Positions 1 to 6,814 of a stretch of DNA of 47,393 nt are shown one piece after another. Numbering within the stretch: position 1 is the first letter of the stretch; every line of letters begins with the position of its first letter. The position numbers and the translations under genes are program-made. This stretch comes from Chromatiales bacterium. Lineage in GTDB: Bacteria > Pseudomonadota > Gammaproteobacteria > Thiohalospirales > Thiohalospiraceae. Below the pieces are notes generated by a model. The model did no database searches, was not told the DNA's origin, and worked only from the letters and a program-made list of their open reading frames with translations. The stretch covers positions 1 to 47,393 of the forward strand of contig JALSHD010000160.1 in the NCBI GenBank assembly GCA_026982395.1. The letters are read 5' to 3'.

Positions 1-1
1 C

Positions 2-79
2 GAACTGCTTGCCAATCCGGAAAACTGGTTTATCACTATGGCAGACAGTGATATGGAATGGATGTATTTCCAGGAATAA
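2..79 (+). CDS. C-terminal end of an unidentified protein (cut by window edge)
   Basis: An open frame enters from the left edge and stops at TAA (77-79), giving 25 residues that end in MEWMYFQE. The stretch is acidic and aromatic and matches no family I recognise. It is followed by a truncated repeat copy and is convergent with the cytochrome gene on the other strand. The call rests only on an open frame up to the window edge, so it could be non-coding. Confidence 0.4.
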   Translation, partial: ELLANPENWFITMADSDMEWMYFQE

Positions 80-133
80 TCGGGCTGCTCAGCGCCTTTC
101 GCACAGGGCTACGGCCATTCGCTCCAGGGGATG

Positions 134-197
134 CGCCTTGACCCTGCACCTGCCTGAAGTCCTGAATGCGACATAGGGAACCCTATGTTGTTTCCAG
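134..197. repeat. Truncated copy of the intergenic repeat found at 2042-2287
   Basis: The stretch beginning GCGCCTTG, running through CCTGCCTGAAG and CCTGAAT and ending in AGGTTAAT, lines up with the right arm of the 2042-2287 element in the same order and spacing. The exception is a short insertion that forms the small palindrome ACATAGGG-AA-CCCTATGT at 171-188. No matching left arm is visible. It sits between the ends of two convergent genes, where it could also act as a transcription barrier. Confidence 0.55.
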
Positions 198-198
198 G

Positions 199-564
199 TT
201 AATAGTCCAAAAACTTTGGTTCACTGCCAAATGTTTCACGCAGATAGGTAACAACATCATCAAGCTCCCGATCTGTCAAAAACTGGGGAGGCATTGCGCC
301 AGCGGTATAGTGCTTCCCCGGTGTCTGAAAACCGTTGCGGATACTCTCCGCCAGCTCCTCATCAGACTTCGTGAACCGGTGCCACTCCTGCTGAAAGTTG
401 GCAGCCATTCCATTGTTACCATCGCCATTCACCCCATGGCACATGGCACATCGCTGGGAATAAACCAGTTTCCCCCGTTCCGGGTCGCCAAAAACCGCGT
501 GTGATAAAGATGATACCCCCAGCCATAGAGCCGCGCTCACAACAAAAACGGGGACTGGCTTCAT
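199..564 (-). CDS. Monohaem c-type cytochrome, periplasmic
   Basis: A class I cytochrome c of about 121 residues. It opens with a Sec signal peptide (MKPVPVFVVSAALWLG) with a likely cleavage after SHA. A single haem-binding CAMCH motif follows, and a distal region with GAMPPQFLTDRELDDVVTYL would supply the sixth-ligand methionine (AMPP) and the C-terminal helix usual in this fold. I start at the ATG at 564 because AGGAGG lies just upstream and the signal peptide begins there; a longer frame to 615 adds a basic stretch with no such support. It starts 10 bases after the stop of the lipoprotein gene at 575, so the two are probably one operon. The likely role is electron transfer in the periplasm; the partner is unknown. 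Confidence 0.85.
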   Translation of the reverse strand: MKPVPVFVVSAALWLGVSSLSHAVFGDPERGKLVYSQRCAMCHGVNGDGNNGMAANFQQEWHRFTKSDEELAESIRNGFQTPGKHYTAGAMPPQFLTDRELDDVVTYLRETFGSEPKFLDY

Positions 565-574
565 ACTGTGCCTC

Positions 575-1234
575 CTAGTTGGTTTCTTCTGCCGGCTTCG
601 CGTCCAGCAACTCAATTTTCAGTTCGTTGCTGTTAAAGGTATTGAACTCAGGATAGTTCTTGAATACCCACCCCTTCGCCAGTACCTTATCCGCCTTCAT
701 CAAATGTACAAGTGCGGCCGGATTGTTCAAGGTATCTGATGCAGAGGTGGCCTTCTCAAAATCACTGGTATAGTCAGGTAGGAACTCATCCACAACAACG
801 ACGATTCCACCCTGTATATCTGTTTGTCCGCCTATGGGAACCGTAAGTTCACTCTTGTCACTATCCTTGCCACTGACAGCCAGTTGGACAGCCGCCCATT
901 TTCCCTTGATATTTTCGGGAACAACCACTTCAACCTCTTTGGACTCTGACAGCACCTGTGGCGGGTGACCCATCATTTCGCCTTCCCCTGCCAACTGGGC
1001 ATGCTGGGCATGATCGGCAGGCATCCCACCATCTGCAGCAGGCTCAAGGGGTGGATGATTTGGCGGCAGCGGGGCACCCGGTTGATAGGGGTCGCTGGCT
1101 GTCTCAACCGCCGCGCTCTGCTCGGGTTCAGGAGTGGCCTGTTCTTTTCCGCAACCACTTAATGATACAAGCAAGGCAACAGAACATGTGCCAGTCATGA
1201 ACAGCCGTGATACAAATCCTTTATTACTTCCCAT
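575..1234 (-). CDS. Lipoprotein with His/Met-rich segment, possibly DUF2155-like
   Basis: 219 residues. The N-terminus has a signal peptide ending in the lipobox LSGC, so the protein is probably anchored to a membrane facing the periplasm. A low-complexity Pro/Glu-rich linker comes next, then a segment rich in His and Met (PADHAQHAQ, EMMGHPP) that could bind copper or haem. The C-terminal half is beta-rich; its GWVFKNYPEFNTF pattern recalls the DUF2155 family, which I mention only as a possible relative. GGAGAG precedes the ATG at 1234. The cytochrome c gene follows directly, which suggests the two act together, but no function can be assigned. Confidence 0.7.
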   Translation of the reverse strand: MGSNKGFVSRLFMTGTCSVALLVSLSGCGKEQATPEPEQSAAVETASDPYQPGAPLPPNHPPLEPAADGGMPADHAQHAQLAGEGEMMGHPPQVLSESKEVEVVVPENIKGKWAAVQLAVSGKDSDKSELTVPIGGQTDIQGGIVVVVDEFLPDYTSDFEKATSASDTLNNPAALVHLMKADKVLAKGWVFKNYPEFNTFNSNELKIELLDAKPAEETN

Positions 1235-1373
1235 TTTCTCTCCAGTTTCTTTCCGGTTTAAACAGTAATTTCAGCAGCACCGTCATGCGCTGGCTTGGTG
1301 CGGCCATTACAAGACAGACAAAACAGTTCAATAAAAATTCCGCAGAATAATTTTTTAATACCGGGATCCCGTC

Positions 1374-2021
1374 TCAATCCGGTTTCCCCCGCGCCGGTTC
1401 ACGAGACATCAACTCTGGTTCTACCACTGTTTTTCCGAACAATCGCGCCAGTCTGTAGAACATCCACCGTATCCCTTGGTATATCCGCGGTAACAGCCAA
1501 ATCATAAATATAATGAACATCAGCAACAACACCAGAAAAGCCCACGGATAGGTCAGTGCACTCCATAGCCCGGCAAATACAGCCATATCCTCACCCACCG
1601 ATGCTGTCCAGTTGCTGACAGGTTCCGGCGAACTGTTGATAATAACCCGGCTACCAGCCTTGGTGGCATGGGTAGCCGCAGTGAGGCTGCCACCAAGCAG
1701 CAAACCCGCCGCCTCTGCTGCCGGACTGATTTCGGCCATTCCACCGGCTGCCAGCATGGCACCGGCGGGGATACGTATAAAGGTGTGGACAGCATCCCAG
1801 CCACTGTCCACTCCAGGAATCTTGTCGGTAAAAAACTCAACACAGTACATAATTCCTGCCGCGCCCATTACCAGCGGGTTGGTCAGAAACTGCAGTTCCG
1901 GCGGCAAATCCATGTGCCCGGTCGTCCCCATGAACCCAAGAACAAAAACTGCCGCGTAAAGATTGATGCCGCTGGCCCAGGCGGCACCCATGGAAAGCGC
2001 GATAGCTTCCGTAATCCCCAT
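1374..2021 (-). CDS. DUF4126 family inner-membrane protein
   Basis: 215 residues, strongly hydrophobic, with about five membrane segments. The N-terminal GINLYAAVFVLG and the central Gly/Ala-rich segment running into LGGSLTAATHATKAGSR match the DUF4126 family as I remember it, whose function is not known. A final helix near residues 160-185 leads into a basic tail. The frame also offers a TTG at 2024, but the ATG at 2021 is better placed, with AGGAG six bases upstream. It lies between the cytochrome pair and an inverted-repeat element, 138 bases from the lipoprotein gene, so co-transcription is uncertain. Confidence 0.75.
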   Translation of the reverse strand: MGITEAIALSMGAAWASGINLYAAVFVLGFMGTTGHMDLPPELQFLTNPLVMGAAGIMYCVEFFTDKIPGVDSGWDAVHTFIRIPAGAMLAAGGMAEISPAAEAAGLLLGGSLTAATHATKAGSRVIINSSPEPVSNWTASVGEDMAVFAGLWSALTYPWAFLVLLLMFIIFMIWLLPRIYQGIRWMFYRLARLFGKTVVEPELMSREPARGKPD

Positions 2022-2041
2022 CAAGAACTCCTGTGTCTCAC

Positions 2042-2287
2042 TATTAACCCGGCAACAATATATATCGTATTCAGCCGGGGCCTGTCGTTGAATATCATAG
2101 GGTTAGGGGCTTCAGGCAGGCACCGGACCTGCGTTCCAGCGCGCTGGACAGGGATGTCCAAGTGTCGCGAGTGCATGGATGCACTGGAGCGACCTTGACA
2201 AGGAAACAACCTTTGCCTGCGCACTGCGCCTTGTTCCGGTGCCTGCCTGAAGCCCTGAATAGGACATATATTGTTACCGGGTTAATA
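2042..2287. repeat. 246-bp inverted-repeat element, MITE-like
   Basis: The outer ends are an 11-bp perfect inverted repeat, TATTAACCCGG on the left and CCGGGTTAATA on the right. Both are followed inward by similar AACAATATAT / ATATATTGTT and TATTCAG / CTGAATA blocks. A second inner pair, GGGGCTTCAGGCAGGCACCG against CGGTGCCTGCCTGAAGCCC, is also nearly perfect. The centre holds several short palindromes (CCAGCGCGCTGG, GGAC..GTCC, AGTGC..GCACT). No protein frame is convincing inside. It fills the gap between metZ and the DUF4126 gene. Partial copies at 134-197 and 15065-15098 show it is a dispersed family. Confidence 0.75.
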
Positions 2288-2355
2288 AGGTGGATTCTAT
2301 AATATCATAGAGATATACAGATGCCGGATTCTTCGCCAGAACATACCCCAAACAG

Positions 2356-3528
2356 TCAGCTGCGCAGCCCACGTTTGATATCCGCCTTTATATCGGACAG
2401 ATCTTCAAGACCGACAGCAATGCGTATCAACCCATCGCTGATACCGGCACTGGTGCGTGCATCGGGCGTCAGTCGTCCGTGGGTGGTTGTTGCCGGGTGG
2501 GTAATGGTTGTCTTGGTATCACCCAAATTAGCGGTAATGGAGATCATTTTTGTACTGTCGACAAGGCGCCAGGCTGCCTCTTTTCCTCCTTGCAGTTCAA
2601 ACGCAAGCACTCCGCCAAATGCACGTTGCTGCCGCTTGGCCAATTCGTGCTGAGGGTGTGATGTGAGTCCGGAATAGTAGACACGTTTGACCTGAGGCTG
2701 CTGTTCCAGCCAGAGTGCCAGACTTAGCGCACTGGCGCTGTGCGCCTCCATCCTCAGGCGCAGGGTCTCCAGCCCCTTCAGAAAAATCCAGGCATTGAAA
2801 GGGCTCATGCTGGGTCCCGCAGTACGCAAAAAACCGTACACTTTTTCCATATGTTCGTCGGCGCCGATCACCGCTCCACCGATGGCCCTGCCCTGACCGT
2901 CTATATATTTTGTAGCGGAATGAATCACAATATCGGCACCCATTGCCAGAGGCAACTGCAAAGCGGGTGTGCAGAAACAGTTATCCACCACCAACAGGCA
3001 GTCGTGCGCACGGGCAAGCTCGGCGAGCGCGGTAATATCTGCAATCTCTGCCATCGGATTGGAGGGTGTTTCCACAAACAGCAGACGGGTATTGGGCTGG
3101 ATTGCGTGCTCCCAGGCATCCAGATCGCCGGGTGCAACATAACTGGTCTCGATACCGAAACGCCCAAGGTGATCGTTAAACAATACTGTGATGGAACCGA
3201 AAATTGCCCGTGATGAAACAATATGTTCTCCGGCATTGAGCAGGGCCATGCAACAGCTCAGGATGGCTGCCATCCCGGAAGCCGTGGCAACACAGCGTTC
3301 TCCACCCTCCATTGCCGCCAGTCGCTGTTCAAAAGTGCGCACGGTAGGATTGGTGAAACGTGAATAGATATTTCCCAGCTGTTCCCCTGCGAATACCGCA
3401 GCAGCTTCTGCAGCACTCTGAAACACATAGCTGGAGGTGGTAAAAATCGGCTCCCCCTGCTCCCCTTCATTAGTTCGCCGCTGGCCGGCCCTTACCGCAA
3501 GAGTATCAAATCCGAATTCATGTTCCAT
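2356..3528 (-). CDS. metZ: O-succinylhomoserine sulfhydrylase
   Basis: 390 residues, the usual length for this Cys/Met-metabolism PLP enzyme, which makes homocysteine from O-succinylhomoserine and sulfide in the cytoplasm. The PLP-binding lysine is in HSATKYIDGQ (about K207). Other family blocks are IYSRFTNPT near 54-62, ASGMAAI near 83, ETPSNP near 153 and the C-terminal SVGLEDLSD-like stretch (here AVGLEDLSD). The GDTKTTITHPATTTH block is typical of the MetZ/MetB/MetC group; the N-terminal FDTLAVRAGQ form favours MetZ over MetB. GAGGA lies seven bases before the ATG. Upstream there is a SAM-II-type leader (3564-3655), so the gene is probably repressed when SAM is plentiful. Confidence 0.9.
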   Translation of the reverse strand: MEHEFGFDTLAVRAGQRRTNEGEQGEPIFTTSSYVFQSAAEAAAVFAGEQLGNIYSRFTNPTVRTFEQRLAAMEGGERCVATASGMAAILSCCMALLNAGEHIVSSRAIFGSITVLFNDHLGRFGIETSYVAPGDLDAWEHAIQPNTRLLFVETPSNPMAEIADITALAELARAHDCLLVVDNCFCTPALQLPLAMGADIVIHSATKYIDGQGRAIGGAVIGADEHMEKVYGFLRTAGPSMSPFNAWIFLKGLETLRLRMEAHSASALSLALWLEQQPQVKRVYYSGLTSHPQHELAKRQQRAFGGVLAFELQGGKEAAWRLVDSTKMISITANLGDTKTTITHPATTTHGRLTPDARTSAGISDGLIRIAVGLEDLSDIKADIKRGLRS

Positions 3529-3563
3529 TGGCTAATCCTCGGTTAGTGAAAATCACTGGGCAC

Positions 3564-3655
3564 AAAAAAACCCGCTCAGCTTGGGCTAAAGCAGGTTAGG
3601 CCTCCCTTTAGCAGAATTTGTAATGCGCCCGCAAGCTGGATCAAATCGGCGCAAT
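3564..3655 (-). promoter_or_regulatory. SAM-II riboswitch with intrinsic terminator ahead of metZ
   Basis: Read on the minus strand. A 6-bp P1 stem TGCGCC/GGCGCA (3653-3648 with 3629-3624) encloses a loop starting GATTTGATCC. An A-rich strand and then GCTAAAGGGA (3612-3603) follow. Order and bases match the SAM-II (SAM-alpha) core as I remember it, with TCC of the loop able to pair with GGA after GCTAAAG to close the pseudoknot. Downstream is a 10-bp terminator stem (3595-3585 with 3580-3571, loop CCAA, one bulge) followed by seven U. GCTAAAG can pair instead with CTTTAGC inside the terminator stem, which would be an antiterminator. SAM binding would free CTTTAGC and stop transcription. The mechanism is inferred. 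Confidence 0.8.
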
Positions 3656-3659
3656 GTAT

Positions 3660-3688
3660 AGTGTACGTGCAGGTTAGGATAAAATCAA
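3660..3688 (-). promoter_or_regulatory. Predicted sigma-70 promoter of the metZ leader
   Basis: On the minus strand TTGATT (3688-3683) is followed, after 17 bases, by TACACT (3665-3660). The expected start near 3653-3655 coincides with the first base of the aptamer P1 stem, as usual for riboswitch transcripts. The -10 box is only a partial match; TATACA just downstream is an alternative. Confidence 0.5.
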
Positions 3689-3794
3689 AACGTAATTACT
3701 CGCTCACGCAGCTTTTGGTTCGAAAAAGGCTCATCAGCACGTAAAACAGGGAAACTTCGGAAAGAAGCCCGGCCCGGCATTTATATCAAAATTT

Positions 3795-4541
3795 TCAGTC
3801 ACGGGAATCAATCCGGCCTGCTGCTTCCGAGTCCAGATAGAACTCAACCTGCCCCAAAGGCTTCAACATCTCAACCGGAAACTGCGGGGAATGCGGGGAT
3901 CCCGAAAGAATCTGTTGCACTACAGACCGCTTGTCCGCCCCCGCAACCAGGAACAAAACATGTCGTGCAGAATTGATAACCGGAAAAGTAATACTGACTC
4001 TCCAGCTGGATTTCTGTTTGACATAGACCGCATCCACATAGCGCTCCTGCTGATTCAGGATATCCGTATCGGGAAACAGGGATGCGGTATGACCATCGGG
4101 ACCAATTCCCAGCAAAACAAGGTCAAACCGGGGAACCCCGTTTTCTGCTTTGGGAAGATGATTAACCAGTACCTGCTCATAGCGATACGCCACCTCCTGC
4201 ATATCCCCGCTCTCTGTTTCTATCCTGTGGATGTTGGCGTCAGGAACTGGAACATGATCCAGAAGTGACTCCCTTGCCATTCTGAAATTGCTGTCCGGAT
4301 GGTCACCGGGAACAAATCGTTCATCCCCAAAATAGATGTGAACGCGCTGCCAGTCGACTTTTCTCGAAATATCGGTCCGGGAAAGAAGATGATAGAGCTG
4401 GCGAGGCGTCGAGCCACCCGCAAGAGCCACATGAAAATCCCCGTGCTCCGCAACAGATTCCCGGTAAAAATCGAGCCAGCGTTCAGCTACAGCGGCGCCG
4501 AACTCCTGCCGAACAGTATATATTTTTATCTCTGCCCGCAA
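3795..4541 (-). CDS. pgl: 6-phosphogluconolactonase
   Basis: 248 residues of the DevB/SOL type, hydrolysing 6-phosphogluconolactone to 6-phosphogluconate in the oxidative pentose phosphate pathway. Visible family motifs are ALAGGSTP near residue 39, YFGDERFVP near 70, LGIGPDGHTASLFP near 143-156 and SWRVSITFPVIN near 177. The start is a TTG at 4541 preceded by GGGGGAG with six-base spacing; the first ATG in frame would cut off the GGSTP and GDER motifs. It lies between metZ and the H1-like gene, facing the same way. A hairpin terminator at 4561-4592 separates it from the gene upstream. No glucose-6-phosphate dehydrogenase is in the window. Confidence 0.9.
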   Translation of the reverse strand: MRAEIKIYTVRQEFGAAVAERWLDFYRESVAEHGDFHVALAGGSTPRQLYHLLSRTDISRKVDWQRVHIYFGDERFVPGDHPDSNFRMARESLLDHVPVPDANIHRIETESGDMQEVAYRYEQVLVNHLPKAENGVPRFDLVLLGIGPDGHTASLFPDTDILNQQERYVDAVYVKQKSSWRVSITFPVINSARHVLFLVAGADKRSVVQQILSGSPHSPQFPVEMLKPLGQVEFYLDSEAAGRIDSRD

Positions 4542-4560
4542 AATATACTCCCCCTCAAAC

Positions 4561-4592
4561 GAAAAAGCCGCCTGTTGCTGCCAACAGACGGC
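4561..4592 (-). terminator. Intrinsic terminator downstream of the H1-like gene
   Basis: GCCG-x-CTGTTG pairs with CAACAG-x-CGGC around a four-base loop, a 10-bp stem with one A/C mismatch. On the minus strand it is followed by TTTTTC. It lies 25 bases after the stop of the H1-like gene and just before the pgl start, so pgl needs its own promoter or read-through. Confidence 0.8.
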
Positions 4593-4616
4593 CTTGTTGA
4601 ACCAATAGCTATCTGT

Positions 4617-5300
4617 CTATCTGGCGGATTTCGCCCTGCCTTTCGCAGTACGCGAAGCCCCGGTTTTCTTCGCTGCCGCCCGCGGAGTCCTGGATTTCGC
4701 AGTTTTTGATGCTTTCGCCTTGACCAGCCTGGTGGCTTTCGCTTTCACCGGAGTACTGTCTGCAGTCTCGCTTTTTTCAGCTCTTGCCCGCTTTTTCCTC
4801 TTGCGCAGGCTGGCTTTTTGACGGGCTGCCTTTTTCTTTGCCTTGCGTGCAAGCATGCGATCATAACGTTTTTCCCACTGAGCGGTGAAAGTCGCAATCG
4901 CCTTGTTTTTTGCGATCTCTTTCTTTTCCGCCTGAATGACAGCAGCCATATCCTCTTTTACTTCAGCCGCTTTTTCGCGTGCGTTTGACTTCGCTGTAGC
5001 TAGTGCTGCGGCAGCGGTTGATGCAGCAGCTCGTGCCCGTTCAACAGCCCGTTTGGCTGCTGCAGTTTTCTTCGTCCGGTAATTTTCCGCAGCCCCCTTG
5101 ACCTTGGTCTTGGCGCCATCTGCTTTTTCCTGCGCCTTGATCACAGCAGTTTCTGAGCGCTCAAAGGCAGCCAGTGACTTGGCAAGTTTTTTGATCGCTG
5201 CAACCTGATCCTTGTTTACAGGTGTTTTATCCAGCAGTTTTTTTACCGTACTAACCAGGGTGCCTGCCCGTTTTCTGGAAGTTGTCTTTTTCTTTACCAT
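4617..5300 (-). CDS. Histone-H1-like Lys/Ala-rich protein
   Basis: 227 residues, very rich in Lys, Ala, Arg, Ser and Thr. Residues 1-60 are mixed (KKLLDKTPVNKDQVAAIKKL). The middle (about 60-130) is an alanine-rich helical region likely to form a coiled coil. The C-terminal 70 residues carry basic SPKK/AAKK-like stretches (KAKASKTAKSRTPRAAAKKT). This composition is that of bacterial H1-like or AlgP-like proteins thought to bind DNA or polyanions. I start at the ATG at 5300 because the basic protein begins with MVKKKTTSRKR there; the 33 upstream residues of the longer frame are hydrophobic and atypical. The Shine-Dalgarno signal is weak. A function cannot be fixed from composition alone. Confidence 0.65.
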   Translation of the reverse strand: MVKKKTTSRKRAGTLVSTVKKLLDKTPVNKDQVAAIKKLAKSLAAFERSETAVIKAQEKADGAKTKVKGAAENYRTKKTAAAKRAVERARAAASTAAAALATAKSNAREKAAEVKEDMAAVIQAEKKEIAKNKAIATFTAQWEKRYDRMLARKAKKKAARQKASLRKRKKRARAEKSETADSTPVKAKATRLVKAKASKTAKSRTPRAAAKKTGASRTAKGRAKSAR

Positions 5301-5441
5301 TAGTTTCGTTACCCATATTGCCTGAATATCAAATAGTTCTACACAGTGGATTATAACGACCGTGTTTTTTATTTCAATTAAATAGCAAACATTTGCCAAA
5401 AAAGAGGGGTTTTTCTTCCCGTTTCTATCAAATTTTGTATT

Positions 5442-5472
5442 GAAAATGAAACAAGCCGGTTTTAGCCAGCTT
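5442..5472 (-). terminator. Possible terminator overlapping the yihY stop codon
   Basis: On the minus strand AAGCTGG pairs with CCGGCTT around CTAAAA (5472-5453; one G-U pair), followed by the T-rich GTTTCATTTTC. The stem includes the stop codon of the YihY gene. The U tract is interrupted, so this is a weak call. Confidence 0.4.
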
Positions 5473-6814
5473 TTCCTGCAATATCAGTGTTTTCTTTATA
5501 ACGGCCCGCAAGCGCCAAGTCTTTAATATTTTTTCCGGACAGTTTCTCTACTATCAACTCATTCATATCCTGAACTGTATTGTGCACCTTGCGCAATACA
5601 GGGTTGCGCATATTGATTTCCACCCCCGGATCCCCAGCTTCTCGCGTAATACAGATTATCTCATCAACCCTGATTTTTTCTATATCTCTTCCCGGCAGCC
5701 AGGTGGGCGGATTCTCGTTGCTGGCAACTATCAGCCGGTGCTTTTCCATTAACTCAAGGAGAGACTGAACACGACTTTGGGGAACATTCAACACTTCAGA
5801 AAGGCGCTCCATGCTCCATTGTGGCTTGTTGTAATAAAAATTTTCCGCAATAAGTGACATAATCGACAAGGCAAGCCTCTCCTTGAATTCCTCACTCATT
5901 TCATTAACAACCTTTTCTTTTTGAATAGCAGCTGGATTCTGAATGTAATATGCGGTTTGCGCGCCGACCAATACGATTAACCAGTTTAGATAAAGCCATA
6001 TCAGAAAAGTTATCAAGATGGCGAAACTGGAATAAATCGCCGCATATTTTGTCGATGAGGCAACAAATGAGGTAAATCCCCACCCAGCAATCTGCCACAA
6101 AATACTGGCGAAAACCGCACCGGCCAAAGCAGCTCCCAGTTTTACCCTGGTATTGGGAATAAACACATAGATAAAAGTAAATGCCAGTATGATTAACAGC
6201 TTGGGGACTGTTTTTCCCACAAAATAGAGGGCGCTCCCAAACGGTTCTATTGTAAGAAGCTGTTGCACCAGAGTTGTGCTCATCAGGGAAGCACTCAGGC
6301 CAACCGCAGAGAACATCAACACCGGGCCAATCAGAATCACGCTCAGATAATCACTGAACCGCCGTCCGAAACTGCGGTTTTCCTCTACCCGCCAGGTATA
6401 GTTGAAAGATTTTTCTATTTTGTTTACCAGGCTGATAACGGTATAAAAAAGCATGGCCAGACCGATTGATCCCAGAACTCCGACCCGCATGTTGCTGACA
6501 AAGCTGACAATTTGCTCGCCAATCTCTGCTCCTTTTGGACCAAGTGGTTCGAGAAACTGCAACAATAATGGTTCAAGCTGGTTATAGACACCAAAGGCCT
6601 GAAGAACAGAAAAGCTAACGGCGAGCAAAGGAACCAGTGATAGCAGCGTGGTATAGGATAGACTGGATGCGCGCAGTGTTAACTGTCCCTGCATCAAATC
6701 CCGGCCCAGTACATAAAGAATCCGTAGCAGCCAGGTAGTATATTTTTTTACAGGATGGGAGTGTTCCGGGTCACACCAGATATATTTTTTTATTGTATGC
6801 AGAGAAATATTCAT
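5462..6814 (-). CDS. YihY/BrkB family inner-membrane protein with C-terminal extension
   Basis: 450 residues. The first 300 form the six-helix YihY (formerly 'RNase BN') domain, with LTLRASSLSYTTLLSLVPLLAV near residue 45, NKIEKSFNYTWRV near 130 and IYSSFAILITFLIWLYLNWLIVLVGA near 265. Residues 305-440 are a cytoplasmic extension with a winged-helix-like stretch (ERLSEVLNVPQSRVQSLLELMEKHRLIV). The RNase assignment of this family is no longer accepted; transport or envelope roles have been suggested. Its ATG overlaps the TAA of the RND pump gene by one base and has no clear ribosome site, so translation is probably coupled. It is the last gene of the pump operon. Confidence 0.85.
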   Translation of the reverse strand: MNISLHTIKKYIWCDPEHSHPVKKYTTWLLRILYVLGRDLMQGQLTLRASSLSYTTLLSLVPLLAVSFSVLQAFGVYNQLEPLLLQFLEPLGPKGAEIGEQIVSFVSNMRVGVLGSIGLAMLFYTVISLVNKIEKSFNYTWRVEENRSFGRRFSDYLSVILIGPVLMFSAVGLSASLMSTTLVQQLLTIEPFGSALYFVGKTVPKLLIILAFTFIYVFIPNTRVKLGAALAGAVFASILWQIAGWGFTSFVASSTKYAAIYSSFAILITFLIWLYLNWLIVLVGAQTAYYIQNPAAIQKEKVVNEMSEEFKERLALSIMSLIAENFYYNKPQWSMERLSEVLNVPQSRVQSLLELMEKHRLIVASNENPPTWLPGRDIEKIRVDEIICITREAGDPGVEINMRNPVLRKVHNTVQDMNELIVEKLSGKNIKDLALAGRYKENTDIAGKAG

